NCBI GenBank assembly: GCA_002104895.1
Contig: MCFG01000432.1
Coordinates: forward strand, 1-53,628
From: Anaeromyces robustus
Taxonomy: Eukaryota; Neocallimastigomycota; Neocallimastigomycetes; Neocallimastigales; Neocallimastigaceae
DNA: 53,628 nucleotides
Reading direction: 5' to 3'
Shown here one piece after another: positions 22,456 through 37,434 of the stretch. Within the stretch, counting starts at the first letter, position 1. Each line of letters begins with the position of its first letter. Below the pieces are notes generated by a model. It had not been told where the DNA came from. It saw nothing but the letters and a program-made list of their open reading frames with translations, and did not search any database. A program made the position numbers and the translations under genes.

Positions 22456-23796
22456 TTAATAAAACATAATTGAAGTTAATAAAATAATAATTAAATGACA
22501 AAATATTGTCCATAAACCAAAACTTTTTAAAGAAGATGCATTATTTGTAAAATTGTCTTTATAAGTAGGTCTATTAATAAACAGTACAGTTGAAGTTGAA
22601 GGATGAGATAATCCCATTGAATGAATTTCTTCTATTTCTAATTCTGAAGGTATATAAGGTTCTTCTTCAATAAAAGGATAATAAACTAATTCTTTATCAC
22701 TAAAACCCGAATAAATTAATTTATGATCTAAATCATTTTCATCATTATATCCAGATAAGAAATATTCTGTTCTAAGATTATCACTTGAACCAGATGGTGT
22801 TACTTTACCATTAACAATAGGATCATCATAAGTTATATCAATCACATACCATTTATCATTGATTTCTGCAAAATTCCATTCATGAGTAGAACTTCTAGCA
22901 ATAAGACAATTAATACCATATTGATGAGCAAGATATTGAAAAGCTTCTGAATAACCTTCACAGACACATTTATTTTCTACAAGAGCACCATATAAAGTAC
23001 GAATATGTTGACGACTTTCATCTAAAGTATAAACAATATTGGTAATAAAATAATCATGAAGATATCTTAAAATAGCATAGGGAGTAGTTACATTATAACT
23101 AGCTATTTCATTCATGATTTCAGTTTTAGCTTGATTAATTTCACTATTTAATGTCATAATATCATTACTGGTATTACCATAGAAAGTAGAACCTTCAGGT
23201 ACCGTTAAAAAAGTAATAATATATTGATTAACAATTTGACTTGAAACTAGAACAAATTGATAAGTACCAATCCACCAAAGTTCTGGATTTTCATAAGATA
23301 AAATAGTAAATATTTTTTCAGCAGAAATTACTAATTCATCAATAAAACTATTTATATCTATGACATTTGAAACAACAACTTTAATTTCTAAATCAGGATA
23401 TAATTTAGCTGAATTAGTATATAATATATCATAAATTTGTTGTTCATTAGAATTCATTTGATTATAAAAACTAAAATTATCTGAATCTGTAGTGACATTA
23501 GCATCTACATCATAATCAATTTCATTTTCTACTCTTTCTTTAAAAGCTTGCTTTTTTTCCTTTTTCCAATATTTTACAGGAATTTTTTCTGAAGTAAATA
23601 TGGTTTCATTTTTAAATTCCTCATAAAATTGATCATCAATATTTGCTTCTATTCTTATATGATTATTTGGATTAGATCCATTATTTTTTTTCAATGCTTT
23701 TATTCTTGAATCTATGGATCGAGACCATGATAAATTTATGAATGTATATAAAATAATTAAATATAATATTATGAATTTGTTTTTTAATGAATTCAT
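22456..23796 (-). CDS. Secreted transglutaminase-like protein, paralogue 6 (single exon)
   Basis: A 446-residue continuous frame starting with a hydrophobic signal peptide (about 8-25). IPVKYW is at 72-77, FSFYNQM at 108-114, ENPELWWIGTYQ at 169-180. The triad is Cys279 (CVCEGYSEAF), His305 (HEWNF) and Asp320 (DITYDDP). The C-terminal hydrophobic tail (about 425-446) follows an Asn/Ser-rich stretch in the same exon, with no intron at the place used by paralogues 1, 2, 3 and 5. It heads the array, as the furthest upstream copy on this strand. A surface thiol hydrolase or cross-linker is the likely class. Confidence 0.87.
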   Translation of the reverse strand: MNSLKNKFIILYLIILYTFINLSWSRSIDSRIKALKKNNGSNPNNHIRIEANIDDQFYEEFKNETIFTSEKIPVKYWKKEKKQAFKERVENEIDYDVDANVTTDSDNFSFYNQMNSNEQQIYDILYTNSAKLYPDLEIKVVVSNVIDINSFIDELVISAEKIFTILSYENPELWWIGTYQFVLVSSQIVNQYIITFLTVPEGSTFYGNTSNDIMTLNSEINQAKTEIMNEIASYNVTTPYAILRYLHDYFITNIVYTLDESRQHIRTLYGALVENKCVCEGYSEAFQYLAHQYGINCLIARSSTHEWNFAEINDKWYVIDITYDDPIVNGKVTPSGSSDNLRTEYFLSGYNDENDLDHKLIYSGFSDKELVYYPFIEEEPYIPSELEIEEIHSMGLSHPSTSTVLFINRPTYKDNFTNNASSLKSFGLWTIFCHLIIILLTSIMFY

Positions 23797-25592
23797 ATTA
23801 ATTATTTCTTAATATTTTATTATTATTAATATTATTATTATTATTATTATTATTATTTTACTTTTATAGATAAATAACTAAATATTTATATATTTAAAAT
23901 AAAAAAAAAAAATTAAATATTTATAATAATTATTATAAATATTGATTTTCTGTATTTCTTTTTATCTTATATATTATCTTTTCTTTTTCTTTATATATTA
24001 ATATAAATACAATTATTAATTAATAAAAAAAAATAATAAATTAAGAACTGATATAATATACATATGAAAATTTTTAATTAATAAATATGTAAGCTGTCAT
24101 AAAATTTAACAATTTATACTTTTTTTTCTCTCTCTCTATTTATTTCTATTAATTTTTTTTTTTTTTTTAGATATTCTTTAAAAATAGAATTATATGGTAT
24201 ATTAGTAAGTTTAGTATATATATATAATTATAAAAATAAATAGCATAAAGTAATGTATTATATCTATATAAAGAAAAAAGAAACATATGCTACTTCATAT
24301 CTTTTTACTTTAAAAAAAAAAAAAAAAAAATTAATCTTTTAATTAATTTTATCATTTATTTGAAAATAAAATTTGAAATCTTAATTCTTAATATATATAA
24401 AATAGTTAATTTTATTTATATTTATAATTAAATTTTTGGAATTTTTAAATATAAAATATTGAAGAAAAATTATAATAATTAATCTTATTATTATTTAAAG
24501 AAAAAAAAATATAATACATTTTAAATTAAATTACTATTAATAGAAATTCTTTAAGATATATTATTACTATATGGTGATTCTTTTTATATTTATCATTTAA
24601 GTTTATTGGTAAAAAAAAAAAAAAAGAGAATAATTAAAATTAATAATACATTAATGGGAATTATTATTGAAAATAAAGTTTATATAATAATAATTTTTTT
24701 ACAATTTTTTTTTTTTTTTATTTCTTTTTTTTTTTTATTGTTTGTTTTAATAGTTTTCTTAATAAATTATTAAATAGTCATATTAAATTCACTTTTATCT
24801 ATCAACTTTACCTATATAAGTCTATATTATTAAATTATCTATTAAATTCTAAATAAATAAATGTAATATTTAATAAAAAAAAAATATTAAAAAAATAAAA
24901 AATAAAAATAAAATAAATATTATAAAAATATTAAATTAACATTTTTATTTTATGTATATATATTTTATTTTATTTTTTATTAAATTATGAAATTTATTAT
25001 ACTTTATTATTGTTATTATTTTTATTATTATTAAAAAAAAAAATATGAATGCTATTAAATATTATTTAATAATTATGATAAATAAATTATTTATATTTAA
25101 TAAAAGATATTTATGATTTACGTTATTATCTCATTATTATCTTATTATTTTTTTTTATAAATTACTTTTGCTTGTAGTTATGATTAAATAAAATAAATTA
25201 TGATTATTATTATTTTTTTTTTAAAAAAAAAAAAAAATAAAAAAATAAAAGATAATAAAAATGAAAGAAAACGTATAGTGTGTTAAAAATATATATATAA
25301 GAAAAATTAATATATATCTATATATATATAATTAAATTATAATAATATTAAAACAAAAAAAAAAAGAATTTTTTTTTTATTTATTATTATATTTCAATTA
25401 TATATATATATATGAATTAATAAATTATTTATTAACTGTTAATGGTATAATATTGGATATTATATTATAAATAATATGTTTCTATATATTTACAAATAAT
25501 AGACATATTATTTATAATATAATCATTAATTTTTTAATTTATAGTATGAGATTTAATATAAAGGAACAATTTTTATACATTATTTTATATTA
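23797..25592. other. Intergenic A+T-rich region
   Basis: It holds the upstream region of paralogue 6 and the 3' side of the Asn/Met-rich gene. There are several homopolymer runs and a short (ATT)n run (about 23818-23857), and no coding signal. Confidence 0.55.
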
Positions 25593-25740
25593 TTAATGTA
25601 TTGAACTGTTCGTATTATCACTTGATGAAGAATCCTTTCTTTTTTTATCTTTGGTTTTAGGACCTTGTTCTGTTAATAATAATAATTATTATAATAATAA
25701 TAATAATAATTTTATTAGATTAATATTTAATATTTTATAT

Positions 25741-25771
<31 letters not shown>

Positions 25772-26842
25772 TTAATATATATTTATAAGATTTTAATATT
25801 TTAATATTTATTAATTCATTTAATTAACTATTAATATATTTACCTTTTGTTTTAACAGTTTCATTGACTTGACCTGTTGGAAATTCATTTGGATATCTAT
25901 ATCTAACATATACTGCACCACTTTTTAAAGCCATAAAAAGAGTTTTTCTTTGATTTGTACCAAGCCATGAAATATCTTCAAATGGTACTGGTTCATATGG
26001 TTCTGGATCATTTTTTGTTGGATAACCTGGTGCTAAAGGTTTATCTGGAATAGTATGTGGCCAATTTTCAAAAAGGAATGGACAACGTCCAGTGGAAAGT
26101 TGTTTCCATGGTACTGAACTATACCCCGTAATTTTTGCATCTTCCATTAATTTTCTACACATTCTAATAATTAATTGTTTTTGTTTATTTTGACGTAATC
26201 TTTTGAAATCTTGAATAGTATTAATATTTCTAAACTCATCCCATATCATTGCATTTTTTGATCCTGTTATTCTATTAGAATGAGTTGAAATGTGACAATT
26301 ATTATGGGTATTTACTAAATTATTATCATTTGTATTTATATAATTGTTTATATTATTAAAACTATTAGGTTTTTGATTTTGATAATATGAATTGTTATTA
26401 TTTAAATTATTGAATTGATAGTTATTATTATTATTATTATTGTTATTATTAAAGTTGTTATAATTATTATTCATATTATTATTCATATTATTCATATTAT
26501 TATTCAAATTATTATTATTCATATTCATATTATTATTCATATTATTATTCATATTATTATTCATATTATTATTCATATTATTATTCATATTATTATTCAT
26601 GTTATTATTCATATTCAAACTCATATTATTACCCATGTTATTATTCATATTCATATTCATATTATTATTCATGTTATTATTCACATTCATATTCATATTC
26701 ATATTCATATTCATATTATTATTCACATTCATATTATTATTCATATTCATGTTATTATTCACATTCATATTGTTAATCATATTCATATTCATGTTATTAT
26801 TCAAATTTATATTGCTATTCATATTCATGTTATTCATATTTA

Positions 26843-26884
<42 letters not shown>

Positions 26885-28322
26885 TATTCTTCATATTATA
26901 ATTCATATTAGTGTTCATGTTATTTATATTAACATTACTGTTATCATCATCACTATTTCTACCAATAAGTTCATCAATAGCTAATACATTTTTTGTTTTT
27001 GAATGTTTAAAATCAAAATTATTGTTATTGTTATTATTGTTATTATTATTATTATTTCCATTATTATTCATATTACTACTATTATTTCTACTAAAGGTAG
27101 CAAATGGTGTATTATTTTGTGAAAAAGATGGTGATTGAAGTACTGATTCAGTTGAATATGGACTATGAGTTAATACATTCATTGAAGTTGATCGATCATT
27201 TGATGAATTTTGATAATATGAATTGGAATTATCACTATTATTTTGATAATAAGTATTATTAGTATTAGTATCGGTATTATTATTATTATTTGATATAGAA
27301 GATGATTGATTGTTATATGGAGAAGAATTAGAAGAAATTGGCGTTATTGTTGATTGAACACTATTATTATTATTATTTGTATTAGAATAATAATTATTAT
27401 TACTATTACTATTTGATAAATTATAGGCGTTATTTTCATTTTTTGGTGTTATAATTCTATTTTGAGTTTGTGGACTACTATTATTTTTATTATTATTTTG
27501 ATATTGAATTGTGTTATCTTGATAATAGGAATCGTATCCTGTATTTAAAGTAGGATTAGGTTGATCTTTACTATATTTCTTTATTGTATTTATATAAATA
27601 TCAAAATTTTTTAATGATTTTATTTGGTCATTATCATTATTTTTTTGTGAGGGGGTATATTCAAATGTACCATCTAATCCTAAATTATATAATATCATTA
27701 TATTTTCCCATATACTTCTTAAACAAGCTAATACACAAAGATCCATATGATGACTATATTCAGAATTTTTATATAAGGAGGGTGAAGGTGGTAAATGATG
27801 TTGGTCTCCATTCTTTACTGAATTATTTGTTGAATTTTGTAAAGGAAAGAGTGGTGACTTCTGACTTTGACTATTTTCTATATTTTCTTTTTTTATTTGT
27901 TTCATTTCTTCCTTTAAAAATGGAAATTTATCCAAATGTTGAAAATATTGGTAATGGTAATTATTTTCATTTAAAGCCATATTATTATAAAAATTAAAAG
28001 TATCGTCTCCCTCATTCTTTTCAATTTCCCATTTATTATAAAGCTTCTCAAAAACACTAGAATTTATTATCTTCTTAAAATTATTTTCTATTATTGTTTT
28101 ATAATATATTTATATATATATTTATATTTTTAAATAATATTTGATTATTATTTTTTAGTAATTACTATTTATATCATTATATATAATATATTTTATTAAA
28201 ATAAAATAAAATAAAATATTAAAAAAAATTTATTTTTTTTTCTTTATGTTACCATAGTAATTCTTTTCAATTAATTTTTTTTGACAGTATACGTCAAACG
28301 CTTTAATTTTCAGTGAATTCAT
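25593..28322 (-). CDS. Asn/Met-rich protein of unknown function (3 exons)
   Basis: Exons 28253-28322, 25844-28087 and 25593-25669 join in frame (two phase-1 GT..AG introns) to about 796 residues. The first exon gives MNSLKIKAFDVYCQKKLIEK, and the join continues a helix-like segment (VFEKLYNKWEIEK). The middle, about residues 200-640, is Asn-rich low complexity with long NMN/NNM runs. The last 150 residues look globular: TIQDFKRLRQNKQKQLIIRM, then SVPWKQLSTGRCPFLFENWP, a Pro-rich turn, and GTNQRKTLFMALKSGAVYVR. A Lys-rich tail follows (KTKDKKRK). I do not recognise the family. The basic tail and disordered body suggest a nuclear or regulatory protein, which is a guess. The first intron is the less certain one. 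Confidence 0.72.
26440..26880 (-). repeat. Coding repeat (Asn/Met triplet runs)
   Basis: In-frame ATT/CAT-type repeats on the plus strand encode runs of NMN and NNN within the unknown-function gene. The other frames are also open, giving His/Ile-rich shadows. Confidence 0.85.
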
Positions 28323-29087
28323 TTTTTTTTTTTTTTCTATTATTCCTGTTTAAATACTTATTACTGAATTTTATTTATGTAATATATTTTAAAAAATAGA
28401 AAAAGTATATAACAATAGTATACATATTTTAATACATTAGTTATATTAGTTATATAAGTATTTTTTAAAATATTAAAATAAATTTATTACAAATTATTAA
28501 AGTATATGATAATTAAAAATTATTTTTTCCTTTTTTTTTTTTCACATTACATATATTATTATTATATATTGTTTCTTTTTAATATAGTTTTTTTTTTCAA
28601 ATATAATTATATCAATAAACATCTTACCTTTATACTATAATGAAATAATAATTATTAATTCTTCTTAATATTATAAAAAGTTTATATTTTTTTATTTAAT
28701 ATTAATTATTTTTCTTCATATAAAAAGAAATATAATATAAACAAATTTATTTTTTTTTTAAAATTAACTTGCTTATTCTTTAATATATATACAATATATT
28801 TTTATAAAAATAATTTTTTTTATTACTTTCTTTTTTTTTTGTTTTTTTTTTTTTTTTTTTTGCTTTTTGTTTTTGTTTTTTGGTTTTTTTTTATATTTTT
28901 GTCATAATTAAACCTTTTGAATAATTTATTATTGAATTATTATTATTAAAATATTATTAATTAATAATATATATAAAAGTAATATTATTTTATTACTTTT
29001 TATATTAAATATTTATTCCTTTTTTTTTTTTTTATACTATTTTAAATATACATAAAATACAAAAAAAAAAATATTTGAAAAAATTAT

Positions 29088-29123
<36 letters not shown>

Positions 29124-32100
29124 AAAGAAAAATATTACTATATATATATGAATAAAAAAATTTTTTTTTTAATTATCTAATAAAAATTAATCCTATTTAA
29201 TAATTTTTAAATAATTTAGAAAAGTATAAAAAATATTAATAAATTAAGAAAAAGTATAAAAATAATAATAAATTAAATTCATTTATTTAATAATTTCTAT
29301 AGATTATATTATTATTTTATTTTTTATTTAATTTTTGTTTCTTTTTTTTTTTCCTTTTTTCCTTTAATTATCATATTAAATTTATAGAACATTTAATATA
29401 TTTAACAATATATTTTATTAATATTTATTAATTTATTAGATTACATTTTAATATAAAGATTATTTAATTTTATTTATATTAAATTTATAATAAAGATATA
29501 TCTTTATAAGCATTAAACTTATTTTATTTATTATTTATTTATTGTCCGGATATAATCACAATGTATTAAATATATATGTACGCTATTGTATAATTGATTG
29601 AACAATATATAAATATTTAACAAAAGAATATTTATTTTTATATAAATAATATAATGATAATATATTAATAATATATTTGAATTATTTGTTATACTATAAA
29701 TTAACTTTTTTTAATTGCCTGGTATATTTTTTTAATACATTAAAAAATATTTTATAATATATGGAAATAATCTTAATTAATAATATTTAAAATTCAATTA
29801 TTATGTATATATTGAAAATATGCTATAATTAACTATTATAATATAAAAACTTAATTTAATATATTTTCATTAAAATAATTAATAATCTTGTTTTAAAAAA
29901 TAAATTTTAAACTTTTTAAAAGCATTAAAAATATAATTATTTAATTAGTTTTTTATTCCATAAAAATAAAAAAAAGAAATAAGAATAATGTTTTAATAAT
30001 TTTATTTTTAATTATATAAATTAATAGTTTAAAAATGTATAAAGTTAATATTATAATGTATTATATGATTTGTATATATAGTAATATATAAGATAATATA
30101 GATTATATTACCATTCTTATTAAAAGAAAATTATAATAATTAATATAATTACAAGATAAGTTTAATATATTACTCTATAAAATTTATAATGATAGGAATA
30201 TATTATTATAAAATTAATATATTAGGATATTAAATAAATTAATATATAATTTTTAATATGATTTAATATATTGTCATATATACTGGCATTATTAATTATA
30301 TTGTATATTTTTATATTAATATAAATGATATATTAATTAAAACTTTATTTAGTATAATACATTAAATATTTTTAATAATATTTAAACATTATTAATGAAT
30401 ACAATTTATAAGTATTATTTCCTAAATACTTTTTTTTAATAAATAAAGTTATTAAAAATTTTTGTATAATAAAAAATATATATATAAAATAAAGATAGTT
30501 CTATATTTTTTTAGTTACAATAATCATATTAATATATAACCATATTAATATTATAATAGAATAAATTATATTATTATATTTATTATATTAAACGTATTGT
30601 TCTCAATTTTAAACAATATATTTTCTATTGTTTTTTATATATTCATATTTATTATTTGTTTACAATTATTTTTTTTTTTAAGAATTAAAATATAAATAAC
30701 AAAGTTACTTTATTTATTTTTATTCCATATTATATTATAATATATTTCAATTTATTCCATATATATTACTAAAATATATACTATTAAAATTATTTAATAA
30801 TTTATACATTATTTTTATTAAATTTTTTTTTTCTGAAATATTTCATGATAAAAAAAATATATTCCATATATATTATCATTTATTAATAAATAAGGTTTAA
30901 ATTTTATAAATATTTAATATATATTATAATGATTATGATTATTATTTTATTTAATTAATATGAAAATTATTTTATTATTTTATTTTTTTATGATAAAAAA
31001 AATTTTTTATTATTCTAATTTATGTTTGTTTTTATATATTTATATGTTGATATTGTATTTGTTTATATAAAATAATATATGTTATTGTATATTCTATTAT
31101 AATGGTTTATACGACTTTTATATATTACAATATATATTAGACTATAGTAGATTATATCTATTTAATGTGAATACATAATGTGATTGAACACTAATATTTT
31201 TTTAATATGAATACTTTAGGATATAAAACTTTTAACTAAAAAAAAAAAAAAAAAAAATATTAAAATAATATAGAAAAAATAAAAAAAAGTATAAGATATG
31301 TATAAATTAAATATTATATTATATTATAATATTATTTAAAATATATAAAATATTAAGTAAATAAAAAAAAGTTAATCCTCTTTTTTAATTATATTAAAAA
31401 AAAAATAAAAAATAAAAAAGAAGAATACTAATTATTGCATATTATTTATTTAATTATCTTTTTAATAAATTATATCTATAATTTTTATAAACGTCTTTAT
31501 TCAATTTAATATTTGTATTAATCTTTGTTAAACAATAAAAATATTAATTAAACAAACAAAATTCAAAATTCTCAAATTTTAATTAAAAAAAGAAAATAAG
31601 CAATGTATAGTCATAATTCGATAAAAATTATTTTTATATTTTTATATTTTTATATTTTTATATTTTTATAAATATTATTTTTATATTTTATATTTATTAA
31701 TATCATTCATTTGTTTATTCCTTTTTTTTATTTTGTTTATGCGTTTTAAATTTTTAAAGTAGACTATTTAATATTTTTAAATACTTAAAAACAATTAAAT
31801 GGAAAAGGAAAAATTGAAAAAAAATATATATATATATATAAATAGATAATAAATAATATTGATATTATATATTTGTATATTTGTAAATGTTATTTGTTCT
31901 GTCAATTTTTTTTATTTAGAAAAAAAAGAATAATAAAATAAAAAAAAAGATAGATATTTAAAAAATTTAATAATTAATTTTAACTGAAACATAATATAAA
32001 AAAAATAGTATATATTAAAATAATTTAATAACCATTTAATGAACAATTAAATATTAACAATATTATTCCCTCACTATAAAAATAAAAATACTTTATAAAA

Positions 32101-34824
32101 GAAAAAGAAACTCTTTATTATAATTAATATATACTAAAAATATATATATGTTCTTTTTATTTATATATTTTTTTCAATTCATGGGAAAAAAAAAACATAA
32201 ATAAAATACTAAATATAATTAATTGTTTATTTAAAAATAGTATTAATATCAAACACTAATATTTATATAATATATCATTGAATTTAATAAAAAAAAAATT
32301 AAATAAAATTTAACCTAACGTTACCATAAGTATTTCTTTATCCTTTACAAAAAAAAAAAGGATTTAGTATGGATAATTTCTAATTGTAAAAATAATATAA
32401 CGGTCGGCGTATTAATATAATTTATCCTAACATATATTCTTTATTCTTATTTATAAAAAATATATATATATTTTAATTTTATGAAATTGAAACTTTAAAA
32501 ATCTTAAATATAGGATGATAAAATAAAAAAAAAAAAGACTAAAAAGGATTAATTATATTTTTATCTTTTTTTATTTATTTTAAATTCAGTATATAAAAAA
32601 TTAATATATACTTATTACTTACAAAAGTTTAATTTTAATTTATATTTATATTTTTATCAATAAGAATCGTTAATGGTGACTTAATAATTGTTGACTATTT
32701 ATACACCATAAAAATCTTATCATGAAAATGAAAAAAATTATATCTGGATAAATATATGATAAGAATTAAAAATTATTAATTATTTAACTATATATTTACT
32801 ATAATCATATAATAATAACAAGGAAATTTTTAATGCTTGTAATATTTAGGTATAATAATTAGTATTTAAAATAAATAATAAAAAAAATAATTTCTTTTTC
32901 TTTTCTATGTATTTTTATTTTTATTTTCATTTTTATTTTCATTTCTTTTTTTTTTTTTTTTTTTTTTATTGAATTTTTTTCATTTTATTTAACCTTTTTT
33001 TTTTTTAATATTAAATAATTTTCAATATAAAATATTTATGGTTAATTTTATAACTTCATTGGATGTAAAATTAATCATTTGCTAATATACTAATACATTA
33101 AATAAAATATTTAATATATTTAGGTTTAATTGTATAATATATAAAAATTGATTTATTTTATATATTTCCCATATAATAAAGTGTACATTAAATAAAATAA
33201 TTTATAATTTTTATTAATTTTTATTTTTATAATTATCATCATTATTTAATAAAATAAAATAAAAAAAAAAAAAAAAAGGAATTTAAATATAATAAACAAA
33301 AAAGAAAAAAAAAGTTAAAAATCTTCAGAATTATTACGTATAAAAAAAAAATAAAAATAAAAATAAAAATAAAAATTTATAGTATTTTTTTTTTTATTTT
33401 TAAATAATAATCATATATTAAATTATAATCTAATAAATTTAAATTTTTAATTCAAATAATTTTATAAATCATTATTTTAGTTGGCATTATATAAATATAT
33501 TATAATATATAGTATAATATATAGACACACATATATAAATAAGCATAAATATACATATATAATTGATAGTAATATAAATATTTATTAAATTTAGATTTTT
33601 AAATTTTATTTAAAATTGGAAATATTATTATAAAATTTTAATTTAATTTTTAAAAAAAAAAAAAAGAAAAATTGAATAATCATTCTATTTTTTTAATTTT
33701 TAATTAACAATTTGATTAATTTTAAAATTATTATTTTTTTTAATTAATTTTAAAAAAAATTAAAAAAAATAAAAAAATAAAAAAATAAAAAATAAAAATA
33801 AAAAGAAAAAAAATAAAAGATATAAATAAGAAAAAAAATATAAAGTTAAATATAATATGATATAATAAATAATAAAATATGTTATATATTTAAAAAAATA
33901 AAGCCAAATAGATAACATTAAAAAATAAAAATGTATCACTATTTTATATTTGTATTATTTTATATTTTTAAAATTGATTATTATTTATATAATTATATTA
34001 ATATAAAAAACTTGTATAAAAAAAGTTTCTCAATATTCAATTAAATTACTATACTAAAATATCATTCATATATCAAATTTTATTCAACATGACATTTTAT
34101 ATCTTATAAATTAAAATAATGAACTTGAAAATAACCAAAATAAAATAATAAATGTTAAAAATTAATTTAAATGACTAAATATATCTTTATCTTCAATAAT
34201 ATATAATTTAAAAAATATAAAAAAAAATATCAATAATTTGATTTTCTTTGTACTAAAGCCTTCTTTTAAACTTCATTATTATTTTAATATTAGTAAGGTT
34301 TACTATTTAATTTTAATATTTTTATCTGATTAAGTTTTAATAACAATAAAAACAAAACAAAACAAAAAAAAAAAAAAAAAAAAAAAAAGAAAAGATAAAG
34401 ATAATATAAAAAAGCAGATAAATTTTTTAAATAAACAAATCTTTGTATTAAAAAAAAAACAATAATTAAAAATAAAATTAATTAATTATATAATTATTTA
34501 CTAATAATATATTAATAATAAAAAGTTTATATTGAAAGATACTACTTTATAAAGTTAAAATGCAATATAAAAAGTTTATATATGTTAATAAAATCATAAT
34601 TCAAAAAATTATATATAATAATAAAAAATTTTTTTATTAAAAAAAAAAAAAAAATACTTTTAAGTTTATTAAAATTAAATTTTATGTTGAATAACTTTTT
34701 ATTATATAAATGGATAACTCAGTTTTAATTGTCTAAATAATACATATATATATATATTTTTTACATGTCATATATAAACGTATAAGACTATTTTTTGTTT
34801 ATATATTATTTATAATAAATATAA

Positions 34825-34873
34825 ATTACTTTTGTTATCATATTATTAATAATAATATGATGATAAAAGTAAT
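34825..34873. repeat. Near-perfect palindrome, 23-bp arms
   Basis: ATTACTTTTGTTATCATATT is mirrored after a short loop with two mismatches. Confidence 0.65.
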
Positions 34874-35387
34874 TAGCTGAGTTTATATATGGTTTAATTA
34901 ATAATTTTGTATATAAATCCTTTCATAAATTGAAAAGATTAAATTAATTAAATTTTGAATAAATATATAAAAATTTTAAATCCATGTATGAATAAATAAA
35001 TATTATTTAATAGTAATATGTATTTTCATTATTTAATATTTAAAAAATTAAAAAAAAAAAAAAATAAAATAAAATAAAGACCTATAAGAAAAATAAGAAA
35101 AAAATATAATTAAATAATCTTTATTAATATATATTTATTAATATATATTTATATATTTATTTATTTTTTATATAGTATAAAATAACTTGTTTATAAATTT
35201 TATTTATTTACATATTTTATTTAAATATTGAGTATTAATAAAAATATTTACGAACTTCTATCATCTATTACATCAATATTTATTGGTTATATTAATATTT
35301 ATACTGTGTTTTATGATATAAATACAATATAAATATAATATCCACAAAATAATTTATTTTTTTAAAAAATTAGATTTATTAATTTTA

Positions 35388-35530
35388 TTAATAAAATAAT
35401 TAGAATATTACATAAAATTTTTTATATTGTTTAATAACAAGAAATAAAAATTAAAAATTAGTTTTCTTAATAAAATAATTATAATAATATATAAAATTTT
35501 TTATATTGTTTAATGACAAGAAATAAAAAT
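35388..35530. repeat. Tandem pair of about 64-bp direct repeats
   Basis: Copies at 35388-35451 and 35467-35530 share TTAATAAAATAATT at the start and TTTAATRACAAGAAATAAAA at the end with few differences. Confidence 0.7.
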
Positions 35531-36970
35531 ATATTTCTTATAAAAAAAATACTTATGACCTTGTAATATTATTATTTAATATAAAATAAAATTATAGTAT
35601 TATTTTATATTAGTATATATCATTGCATGATCATAATCTAATAATGAATATAATAAATAAATATAATAAATGAAATACAATAAACGAAAAATAAATGATT
35701 ATAATACAAACAATGATATCCAATATTGATAGAACAAAAAAAAATAAATAATAATAATAAAAAAAAAAGCCTATTTTTTAGATTTCATAGTTTTATTATT
35801 TATAAAATTTATTAACTATATAATTAAATATATAATTAATTAAAAATATATTTTATTATATATATTAGGAATTTTTATTATATATATTAGGAATAATATA
35901 ATTAATAAAATATAGAAACAAATGAAGAAAAAAAAAAAAAAAAGAAAAGAAAAACTAAATTTTATTAAATATAAAACATATATATTAAATTAATTTCAAT
36001 ATTTTATAAGATTTATGGTTTGCATTAAATTCATTAAATTAGAAAGTAAAAATTTTAAAGAATTATTAACAATGTCCCATATAAATTTAATTTAAGTTTG
36101 ATAAAAATATAATAAATATTCCATATATTCCGTCATTAATTATAAAATTTATAAAACAAAATTATTTCATAAGTAATCTTAATATATAATAAATTTAAAA
36201 TAATAATATTATAATATTTATTAATAAATAAACTTTTTTAAATTATATTTATAATAAATTTTCGTATAAAAACTTTATTTATATTTATATTTATAAAATT
36301 TGTAATTATTAAAATAGAATGTTTTAAAATGTTTTTTTATTTAACAATTCTCCATAATATTAATAAAATTAAAAATTGTCTTCTTCCATGTATACCATCA
36401 CCAATAATACTAATAATATTATTTTTATATTAAAAATAAAAGTTTAATTATTATAAAATAGATTAAAATATATTAAATAATTAACTAAAAAATATATTAA
36501 ATATATTAAATAATAAAAAACAAATAAATATTTATATTATAAAAAAACAATAGTATTCTAGATATATTTTAATATATAACTGATATAATTTTAATATTAT
36601 TATTTTATATTATAAGTACAAAATGGGGTAATAATTCTTTTTGTATTGATGATATTTAATATTTTTCAAAATAGAAATAGAAATAAATTAATTATCTTTT
36701 ATGTTTTTTTTTTTTATTATTATTATTATGTTAATACAATATAATTATTATATATTATTCATATTATATTATTATATACATTATTTATTATAGATTAATA
36801 ATAAGGAAATTCAATTTATATTAGATATATTGTTTAACAATAGATGAGTTTTATTCATTTATTATCTTATTGTGTTATTGTAATTCTATATTTTAATATT
36901 TACTAATTATATATATATATATATTTATATTTATTTATTTATTTATTTTTTTACATATTATTATAAAACC

Positions 36971-37031
36971 AAATAAAAACGAGTATTTTTATATATTAAT
37001 ATATATATAATAATATTCGTTTTTATTTTAA
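36971..37031. repeat. Imperfect palindrome around a TA loop
   Basis: AATAAAAACGAGTATT is mirrored by AATATTCGTTTTTATT with one mismatch; the arms contain CpG-bearing sequence unusual for this region. Confidence 0.6.
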
Positions 37032-37365
37032 TAGTATGGCTTTGAAATAATAATTATTTATTATTATTTATGCCTAGATAAATAAATTATTATTTTTTAG
37101 TATTTAATTACTATTATTATTATTTTAAAAATATTTTCATCATCTATAATTATGAAAAAAAAAACAAAAAATTTTATATATTCAATTATAATTTTATGTT
37201 CAATGGAAAATTTTGGACAAATGGGAGATAATGTATACAAATATTAATGAATTAAATAATAATAATATATTATAAATATATTAAAATTTATAAAAAATAA
37301 AACAATTAATTATTATTTTATATTTAATTAAAAATATATTAAAAAGAACATATTTGATAATAATT

Positions 37366-37434
37366 AGTTATTGTTATTTCTGTATTACTTTTATTATTTA
37401 TAATAATAAAAGCAATACAGAAATAGCAATAACT
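37366..37434. repeat. Long palindrome, about 33-bp arms
   Basis: AGTTATTGTTATTTCTGTAT is mirrored with only two mismatches, both of which would be G-U pairs in RNA. The near-complete conservation of pairing suggests a stem-loop in RNA or recent formation. Confidence 0.75.

Noticed and set aside
26415-26984. His/Ile-rich plus-strand frame
   Set aside because: Antisense shadow of the Asn/Met triplet repeats.
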